A stretch of DNA of 64,000 nt from the NCBI GenBank assembly GCA_007258455.2, contig VDFB02000001.1, positions 15,273,747 through 15,337,746 of the forward strand, in the 5' to 3' direction. Shown in pieces: positions 55,633-64,000 of the stretch (within the stretch, counting starts at the first letter, position 1; every line of letters begins with the position of its first letter). The notes below the pieces were generated by a model that made no database searches, was not told the origin of the DNA, and saw nothing but the letters and a program-made list of their open reading frames with translations. Origin of the DNA: Sequoia sempervirens. Lineage: Eukaryota > Streptophyta > Pinopsida > Cupressales > Cupressaceae. Position numbers and translations under genes: made by a program.

Positions 55633-57317
55633 TTGCTTGGAATGGGATTGACAGAGTGCTAAATAATTAAATTGTCTGTTATGTTCTTTCAACACTAAAA
55701 GACATCATACATGGAAGGGCTCAAGGTCTTTATAGTACTGTTTCCTTTTCTCCCTTATTCCCAATTTCTATGACTAAGAGGAATCTATAAAAGTTGCAAA
55801 GATAAGTGCCACATACATGTGGTAGTTAAAATTTCAATGAGACATTATTCTAAAAAAAAAGGTTGTTTGGGGCATACTTTGCATGCTTGGACTTGACTCA
55901 AGCTCAACAAACCCAAAACTTTCAACTCAGTGAAAACTTGGCAGCTTAAAGAAATACTTAAATTCCTTAAAAAACATAGATAATATACAAAATAAGTATT
56001 CTTTTGATCAACTTTATAGGTAGGGTTGCATTATAAGTTGTAAATTGTGAACTTATAAAATATCTGCAAAAAATGTCTGTAAGAGTTTGTAAAGTCTATT
56101 AAGATTGTAAATATCCACAAGGGCATTGTAGGGATTTGGGAAGTTTGCAAAAACAAAAGGGCACACAAGGGCACATGCAAGTCAACATTATTCAAAAAAA
56201 ATAGGAATATTTTTTCATTTTTCGGCAAGCCACAAGTTCCAACTCAAATTATTTAGTTTGTGAAAAAATCCTTGAGCACTCACTGAGACTGTAAGCACTT
56301 GGCGAATATGCTAACTATGGTTTGGGGCATTGTAGAATTATTCTTAAATGGCCTTGACATGGCAAACCAAAACTATAAATGGAATTCAATTGTGCAGGTT
56401 TAAAATAGGAAAAATGTGACAAATCAAAAAATGAAAAAAAAAACATGGAAAAAAACTGTAATTATTATTTCAAGCTAGATATAGTGCATAGAAAGAGAAA
56501 GTAAGTTTCAAACTTCAAAAATATGACATAAATAAAGATTCAATGTTGTCAATTGCTCACAAATTCTCGATAAGTATCAAATTTTTAGTCAAGTTATGTG
56601 AAATTAATACAACATAAGACTTAGAGTACAAAACAAAATAATTCCTTCATTTTATAGGTAAAGTGAGGGATCTAATGGAGCCCTCACCCATAAAAGCATA
56701 AAGAAACCACCAGAGGTTAGAAATCTTGATACAAAAAAATTCCCTGCTTGGAAAATCCAAGGAACACTAAGAGACAAAAAGGAATCTTGAACCAACATCT
56801 CAAAGAGCTAGAGACCACCTACTCTCCTCTGAAAGGAGAAAAAGACATAATAAAGAACAAGCCTTGTGTTATTGAGGAATGTCTAATAATAGATAGCCAT
56901 TACAAAAACCATAAAGATGGTAGTTCAAAGGAGTAGAAACACAGAGGCAAATGTAATATCAATTACACTATATTTGTTATTATTCTAATATAGCACTATA
57001 TCCTAATAATGCCTTTATATGGTAGGAGAGCTATGCCGATAGCTTGTGTTTAATCAATAATTTAAAATATAAGCAATTCAACAAGATAAGATATGAATAA
57101 GAGAAAATATTGATGCAACAATCCTTCCATTAAGAGGAGGGGCATAGTGTTCAAGATTCTACCTCTCTAATTAGGGATGTTTGTGAAGTACATTCATGAT
57201 TCAAGGAATAGCCACATTTGAATATGGATGTGACTTTTTTATGTAAAAGGGATTGAAGAGGTAAGAAATAAGTTGGTTTACATAGAAATTGGAAAGGAGC
57301 TACTAAATGATTAAAAG
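55633..57317. other. No gene seen
   Basis: AT-rich. A short stretch at 56690-56770 reads EVRNLDTKKFPAWKIQGTL and may be a very old coding fragment, not assignable. Confidence 0.45.
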
Positions 57318-57702
57318 TGTTGGTGTAAATAAAGACTTGTACCTAGTCGGGTTACTAGGGGACTTATTTACATCTTAGTTAAGTTTACTTACCTCATAGG
57401 AAGGAATCTTTCTAGAAGATGTTAGTTGTCATTAGTTGTTATCTTATCCTTTACAAACGACTACATGTGAACCTAGGTAAGTGTGATTAGTTGTCTCATG
57501 TCATATGATTAAGACACTTGTCATAATCCTATGACATCTTGCATCTCACCTTGGCTATATAACCAAGGGATATCTCTCATTGTAATCAATGAATATCATA
57601 TCAATGACATTGAATACATTATTCTTGTCATATTCTCTCTCTCTCTTTTCTTGTGCTTTCCATTTGGTCCATAGATCTTGGCATCCATAGCCAATTCTAA
57701 CA
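57318..57702 (+). mobile_element. Solo LTR, probably copia type
   Basis: 385 bases, TGTTGG...TCTAACA, with a TATA box (GGCTATATAACC near 57553) followed by CAATGAATATCA. AAAG lies on both sides (57314-57317 and 57703-57706), a short target duplication. There is no internal region, so the element was probably removed by recombination between its LTRs. Confidence 0.7.
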
Positions 57703-58264
57703 AAAGCATAAAGGATTGAAGAAGAAGCATACTTAGGAAAATGCACAAAAATTGAAAGTTGAAATCATTGTGAAGTGGATGTTCATTCAAAATATAAGTG
57801 TTAAAAGTTGCATCTTTTATTGAGACCCAAATAGCATTTAAAAAGGATCAACAATACAAAGCCAAAGAATTCAAAATATTTGGTGAGGATGAAACAATAG
57901 CATGCTATAGTAGACAATAGAGGAACCCAAGCTTAAGAAAAAGGCATTATTGCATATCCTTTGTTTGTAGGTATATACACAATCTCATCCATAAACATAA
58001 GGTTAATTGTATAATAGTGCAAATTGTCAAATCACTAGGCAGCACAAAATTAAGCTTGCAATGTTGGCCAAGTTTGTTAACAAGGATGAGTGTAATGTAG
58101 TTTGTTGGAAATTTCTGATGTTATTTTTTCCAATCCTTACATGTGGTTGGAAGATGTCACCTTCATGAAAAGGAATAACCAAATTGAGCTATCACACAAA
58201 TTCGTTATCATTGTTTTAGCTATAAAAGAGGAAAATAAGTTGGTGATTAAATGGTAAAATCAAG

Positions 58265-58465
58265 TGTGCATGGGTGCATAGTGCAGTAGTTAGTCTCTTG
58301 GTTATTCTACTAGAGATATAGTGTTCAAGTCCTATTTTGAATATTTAAATGTGTTGGATGTATTTGTCCTTGGTGGACATTTGAAGTGTTAGGGATGGGG
58401 CACCCTTATGTGATCCCACTAGTTGGGGCTGATTAAGTCCAGAATTCATTAATCAAAATACAAAC
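58265..58465 (+). mobile_element. tRNA-derived SINE
   Basis: RNA polymerase III promoter boxes fit exactly: A box TAGTGCAGTAG (58279-58289; TRGYNNANNNG) and B box GTTCAAGTC (58323-58331; GWTCRANNC), 33 bases apart. The body continues through GATGGGGCACCC and TGATCCCACTAGTTGGGGCTG to about 58465. No clear A-tail or target duplication found. Confidence 0.65.
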
Positions 58466-60462
58466 ATCAATATCAAGTAATTTCAAGTTCAAAGTAGGGA
58501 GATGAAGAATCTACAAAGACTATGGGGTTAAATGTATATAAATTATGTCCTCCATAACTAAGATTTTGTGGGACCAAAGACCTCCCAAAATGCTAAGGTG
58601 TAACCATTATGGATCAGTAATCATCCAATTTAGCATTATTTAGATTAAAATAAAATAATTTTCATGTGCTCATATTTTGATTACAAATTTAGGATTATGG
58701 AAGGTGAAAGAAACATATTCATTTCCATAAATAATGGAGTTTTACAGATCAAAAAGGATTGACGAGGGGTAGAGAGATCAACTATTGAACTATATATTCT
58801 TCTCAACAATTGTTTTAGAGAAGAGTTGTCTAATTCAATGGAATATATGTTTTTCCCAATTCTTGTGATTCTCCACAGTAAAGTACTGAGCTTCCTCATG
58901 ATTAACTTCATTTATAATTTCTTAACTCGTTGATCTTGCTATTTTTTGTGATTTCCATTTGAATGTGAGTAAAAGTTATGCTGGTAAGTTGAAAGTTCTT
59001 AGTATTCTGCATAAGAGTTATGTTGGTAAGTTATCCACTACGATACCCACGAAGTAGGTAAAGGGGCCAGAGGTACTATTCTTTACAGTGGGTAAAGGGG
59101 TGTGGTATTCACTAAGTAAGATCTTGGTGAAGTTATGGAAGGCTCTAATTTAACTGAATATCACGAATGGCCCTACCTTTATAGTGGATGGGGCAAGCTC
59201 TAAAGTTAACAATATGGGAAAAAACACTGTTGGTTTCCCATCTGGGTCATTGAATGCAATTATGGAACTCCACCTCTTGGAGTGTGTATGGCTTGCAAAT
59301 AAATGAAAGCAACTAAGATGTATGGATTACTTATATTTGGTCTCTTTAAATCTCAAATGAATGAACAAATATTTTGGATTTATCAGGAGAAGTTATTTGC
59401 ACTGTGATGAATGTAGCACATGTGCATGGAACCATAGTGTGCTTTGTCAGCCTCATCTTCCCACAGTTCACCAAAGTTTATAATATGATCCCACTTGAAT
59501 AGCTTAGGTTTGACCATTAGTCCACCCATGCAACAACCAGAGATAGAGATTTGATTACTTGCTTAAGGCTCATTGCATTCTTTTGAAAAATTTGAATGTT
59601 ATTGACCCTAAATTTATATTTTTCATTTAAAAAATTGGTGCAAGTGCAATTCTAAATTTAAAAGAAATTTAAAGTATTAAAATAACTATTTTAACTCCCA
59701 CCTTTTCTCGTTGTCCCCAGCAACTAGTTTATTCAACACCTTAATTGAGCTGCCATACCTAATGCTATTAGAATCTGCACAATTCAAAGACATCTACTTA
59801 TTTATGGAAGTAGTATGTTACAAATTACATATAAGTATGGCTAGAAATGATGATTTTCAATTAATTCATTGATATTGTGTGGACTACAAACCTTGCTGGC
59901 CAGTAGAAATAGAGACCATTGAATTAGATTTAGACTTGTATCCAAGGAATATGGAACTAGTAAGAGGTCCATTTTTCTGTATGGTTCAGCTATGATGATG
60001 TCAGTTATAGGGAAAATGTTATCTTCAAAAAATATTTTTAAAAATATGAAAGGTGTTAATTGGTTTCTACTATTTTTCAATCATGTTTTCTAATCCAAGG
60101 ATCAAAATTCATTACCTATTGCTTAATATGTCTTCCTCACATAAGCTATAGATAACTTCATTCCACAACTGTGTAAATTTGGTAGCTTCTATCCTTCTGC
60201 TTGGGAAAACCTAAAAGGCAATGGTTTGCATGTCAAATGAGAATCACCTCTAAGTTCTATTTAATGCACTCATGTTTTGAAACATATAAAATATGAGAGT
60301 CTGATTAACCTCTTCAAATTGCTGAGAAAAATAAAAATTCATTTGCAGACACCTTTCAGATGGCACTAAATAAGCATTGAATGCACCAAGTAAAGAAAGA
60401 AATCTTGATCTCAACATTCCCAATGTCTATATCTACAGTTTGAAAATAGCTAGGTTTTATTT
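58466..60462. other. No gene seen
   Basis: AT-rich. A partial repeat of AGTTATG-TGGTAAGTT occurs at about 58974 and 59016. No credible frames. Confidence 0.45.
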
Positions 60463-60738
60463 TAAGATTTGTATTCACAACGCATTAATCATGAGCAATA
60501 TGTTGATGTTAGTTTGTTGTTCTTTGTGTGCCTCTAAGAATAATTGTCAATATGCTTAGGGTAAAACATTATCTGAGGTACATCAATATGAAATTCTTTA
60601 AGATCTATATTACTATTCATAACACATTAACCATTAGCAATGTGTTGATGCTATTTGATATTCTTAGTTCACCTTTAAAGAATAATTTCAGTATGCTTAG
60701 GAGAAAACATGATATGAGGTTCATCAATATGGAATTCA
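60463..60738 (+). repeat. Tandem duplication, ~136-base unit
   Basis: TAAGAT-T-TATT then CACA-TAA-CAT-AGCAAT-TGTTGATG and CAATATG-TTAG recur at 60463 and 60599. Units are about 80 % alike by eye. The overlapping frames are products of the repeat. Confidence 0.7.
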
Positions 60739-61520
60739 TAACTTCCAATACCTCTCCAATCCTTCTCATGGCTCCACTAAAACCACCAAATAAGGTGGAA
60801 AATATTGCATACCATATCTGGATGTCCATGAAATAAATCTACATAGGTAACAAAAAAATTTAATATATTCGGTTTTGCATAATGTGATATGAATAATCAC
60901 AAAAGACATTTCAACTTGTAAAAAAGTAACTTGTATTGGACATATTAAGATATACAAAATAATTTCCATATTTCATATTTTTGAGTAGTATTCATGAAGG
61001 GTTCGTAAGCCATTTTTTTCTATAGAACAATGCATTCTATATAGTAGATTAGCATAAGTAGCACACAAGAATGATTTGTAGAGATAATTTGGTTTCTCAA
61101 ACCAAACAAGATAATATTTTTTATTACAAGACAAAAAACTCGATACACATCAAAATGAAACATAAAGATATCTTGACTAGCAATCTATCACCATAGCTAA
61201 TCCATTAATATCATAGTTTAAATGGTAACAGTACAATTTTAAACTCAAAAACAACAATCCTAGAACCCCACAATCTACTGCTTTTAGAAGTTTCAATGCT
61301 TTAACAATGAACATTTATTTAGCAAAAACAATTTTGGCCAACAAACTTGAAAATTTATTTTTCAATAGAATTCTTAGCATCACAAACTTGAAAGACTTTC
61401 AGTCAGTTTAATACATATCTTGCTGCTTAGAAAATAAGTCCTTCATAAAAAATGATCGTAGACTAGTACTTGTGTCTTCATATATCTAAATAGCAACTAC
61501 AAACCATAGAAAAATTGAGA
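60739..61520. other. No gene seen
   Basis: AT-rich sequence downstream of the eS17 pseudogene; no polyadenylation signal or frame can be assigned with confidence. Confidence 0.4.
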
Positions 61521-62750
61521 TTATAGTCTCCTGCCAAGAGCACCACCAGCTTGGAATCCACCTGGCTTGAAAGTACCACCACCCATTGGAGGATCCACCT
61601 AAAATAGATAACAAATTCAAGGCTTTCAGATATAGACTAGATTTCAATTACACCAGCATACAAGGCTAAAACGAAAAAAACTTCATTAGAATCAACCAAA
61701 TATAAATTGCAATATACAAGCACTTAAAGTTCAATTAGATAGGAATTCAAGAATTTGAGGAAAAAAATGAAGGTATACCTACTTCACAACTCTAGGTAAA
61801 TCAGACATGCCCAGAGAAGCAAGCATGTCTATTGTTTCTTCGTCAACCTACATAAAATACTTAGGAAAAACAAGTTACTTAATGAGAAACAAACAAAAAG
61901 TAGCTAATTCTACGTAAGTTTGAAAAACAAAATATTTTATACATGAATGTACAAGATGGACAAAGCTAATAACTTATCAAGTACAACATCTCACAATTTC
62001 AACTAAATTCAACTTAGTAAATAGATATATAATCAAGTGATAAATGGTACACACCAAGAATTCTTAATTGGCTACAACTTACATGTCCCCAAGATTGCCT
62101 ACTTGAGGAGGCAACAATTTCCATGTATCATTGAATTAAATATAGTTAGGTCAAACCACTTCCCTCTTAACAGAGCATTGAATGCACATTATTAGCCAAT
62201 GAAAATAAAACTCATAAAAGCTCAATTTACATCCCAATCTGAAGTGTACATCCACAGTTTTCTAAAAAAAAAAGTAGAATGTGACCACTACCAAATAGTT
62301 AGGAATAAGATTATTGTACCTCAATCACATCTATCTTGATGGCAGACTCAGGACTCAAGAACAAATTCCATGCATCTTTCTCATTCTTTCTCTTGAAGTT
62401 TTAGTCATATTCCTCTAACCAATCCTCTCTGAATGCACTTCATTAAATGCTGAAATATAAATAATAAAACATGCACATATTAGGAACTTTAGAATTGGGC
62501 ACAAGGATCTGCAAACTCAATTTGCAAAAACATAGAAGCATGTAAGGAACAACAATTTACATCTGGAGTTAAGAGGAGAACCACATATAGTTGAAAAGCC
62601 TACAATTTTGTTCCCCAGACGCTTTGAGGTAATAATGGCAACCTCCTCCACAATCCTCTTGTTAGTATGGAAGTCAAGTGTCCTACGAGAATAGTACCTC
62701 TCTATGACCTGATGAGAGGACTTCTTCATAGTATTGGTTCTCACACGTAC
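61521..62750 (-). pseudogene. RPS17: Ribosomal protein eS17 (RPS17) pseudogene with introns
   Basis: Four exon-like blocks on the minus strand match eS17, a small-subunit ribosomal protein. 62750-62589: [20 protein letters not shown], then [20 protein letters not shown]. 62449-62320: HLMKCIQRGLVRGI, a stop, LKLQEKE, a stop, then after a one-base change ESAIKIDVIE. 61847-61782: VDEETIDMLASLGMSDLPRV. 61598-61521: VDPPMGGGTFKPGGFQAGG to TAA. Introns are kept (acceptor TTTCAG before HLM; donor GAG/GTACAA), so this is a gene duplicate, not a retrocopy. Two in-frame TGA, a shift, a TAG before the third donor and a changed first donor (ATATGT) make it nonfunctional. The first exon with the start codon was not found. 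Confidence 0.85.
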
Positions 62751-63580
62751 CTATAATTCCAATCAATATACACAAAACCATTAATAATCATTAGCTCTCA
62801 GATGATGAAAAAGGAAAACAACCAAAATATAGTAAAAGGAAAACAACCAAAATACAGTAAAAGGAAAAACAAGTCTTCTCAAGACCTCAACAGTTATTCT
62901 TATATGTCATTAGATAAGATTAAACTGATACCATACACCATCATAGGATGTGTTACTAGTTGAATTCCACCTATATGATCATGGAAATTAGGTGATTGCT
63001 AGTTGAATGTCATTTATACAATCATGGTAATTACATGTTTTAGTTCCTTAGTCAATTTCATGCAAGCATTTTTGGTTGTTTTTTAACATTATGTATTATG
63101 TCCATTTTGAAGGATGGTTGCCCAATAGAAACCTATTCTTAACCTATCAAAAAAAAGTGCTTAATTTTACTTGCTTATGTTGGGAATTTCTAGAAACCAA
63201 AGGAAAATTCATATGCATTGACAATATATGACATGCTCTAGGTTAGAAGTGGGGTAAGTTTTAAAAGGTGAAGGTGACACTGAATAATGTGGAAGAGGGA
63301 GAGAACATATCACTCCTGCAATTAGGTGGTTATAAGCACCCCCTTAAACTACTATGAAATCTAAGATTATGGAAAGACAAATTTATTTGAGAGATGTTAA
63401 GTACTTCAAAAATAGAAAATGGTCTGATAGAGATTGCTGATGGTGCATGTGAAACAAACTTTGTTCACAAGCTTGCTCTATAAAAGGCTATATGGTTTCT
63501 GACATTCAATGGAAAACTAATGAGCTCTGGAATTGATAATTGTTGTGTGTGGTGGACGAATGGAAAAGTAGACGTAGAAG
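62751..63580. other. No gene seen
   Basis: Should contain the missing first exon and promoter of the eS17 copy; none is recognisable. A short duplication AAAGGAAAACAACCAAAATA lies at about 62810-62860. Confidence 0.4.
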
Positions 63581-63589
63581 TAAGCTATG

Positions 63590-63960
63590 AGAAACTAATC
63601 GGTGTGCAATAAAGGAAAAGCTAATGAAGGAATAGTTATATAATCAATTTACTACTTGTTGGATGTTGAGGTTGAAGTGAAAGATGAAAGTTAAAGAGAA
63701 AAATGGGAAAATAATCAGTTAATAGTAAAGGAAATGCTAATGAAGAGCATAGTTGCAAAATTAAGTTTAGCTTAATGGAGTTTGAGGTGGAACAAAACAA
63801 AGTTGAAAGGATAAGGAAAAATATGGGAGCCTACTCGGTGGGCAAGAATGGAAATGTTAACATACTACATTGTTGTAAAATTGTAAATATATAAGCTTTT
63901 AACAAGACAACTTGAATGTAGTTAGAAATGAAACTAGAAGATGTAAATCTAGAAGTTATT
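63590..63960 (+). repeat. Degenerate three-unit tandem repeat, 116-120 bases
   Basis: The anchor GGAAAAGCTAATGAAG (63614) recurs as GGAAATGCTAATGAAG (63730) and GGAAATGTTAACATAC (63850). Each is followed by ...AGTT--A-AAT-AA. Units are well diverged. Confidence 0.65.
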
Positions 63961-64000
63961 TGTGATTTGAGGTTCCTTTTCTAATCATTTTCAATTTAAT

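Noticed and set aside
1..64000. CRISPR array, prokaryotic operons, ribosome binding sites
   Set aside because: The repeats are degenerate or palindromic without regular unique spacers, and all recognised genes are plant transposon or plant ribosomal types.
1..64000. tRNA genes
   Set aside because: No full cloverleaf was seen; the only good polymerase III boxes (58279 and 58323) belong to a SINE-like body.

Overview
This window looks like intergenic nuclear DNA from a land plant with a large, repeat-rich genome. A gymnosperm or similar is my guess; nothing in the sequence proves the clade. Evidence: plant-type LTR retrotransposons of several lineages nested in one another, a CACTA (En/Spm) transposase with plant DUF4218/DUF4216 parts, a plant mobile domain (PMD) ORF, a tRNA-derived SINE, and an intron-containing relic of the cytosolic ribosomal protein gene eS17. 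I see no intact host gene, no CRISPR and no rRNA. Three runs of exactly 100 N (7258-7357, 34796-34895, 48664-48763) are scaffold joins of unknown true size.

Layout. 1-6678: plus-strand Ty3-like element P1 (gag and a protease remnant, no reverse transcriptase). 6679-12225: start of an LTR 'C', a join, then decayed coding DNA ending in a broken ~900-codon reading frame of unknown family. 13557-34340: one minus-strand CACTA transposase, split by two plus-strand LTR elements: A (14244-23027, TSD CAACC) and B (24887-32238, probable TSD TAAAC). A and B share a promoter half-LTR but have unrelated bodies. A carries an almost open 865-codon ORF of unknown function. B carries an antisense PMD ORF. 34896-36961: minus-strand Ty3 gag with LTR and a tRNA-Met-type primer site. 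36963-38610: tail of a plus-strand Ty1/copia element. 38610-50650: a pile of P-related elements in both orientations (M1, M2, M3 minus; P2 plus). 50655-64000: low-density DNA with short tandem repeats, a solo LTR, a SINE and the eS17 pseudogene.

Novel-looking signals. (1) An imperfect hairpin, arms close to GGACTCATTCACC/GGTGAATGAGTCC, recurs 16 times in the LTRs and leaders of the P/M family, with paired changes in the two arms. (2) The antisense PMD frame of element B has 14 premature stops and no frameshift over 660 codons; 10 are TAG, 3 TGA and 1 TAA, all explainable as C-to-T at CAG, CGA or CAA. (3) An ATGCGCTA motif array lies upstream of that antisense frame. (4) LTRs of A and B match up to the TATA box and differ completely after it. 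No feature here is a working pathway; the genes relate to one another as layers of insertion and decay.
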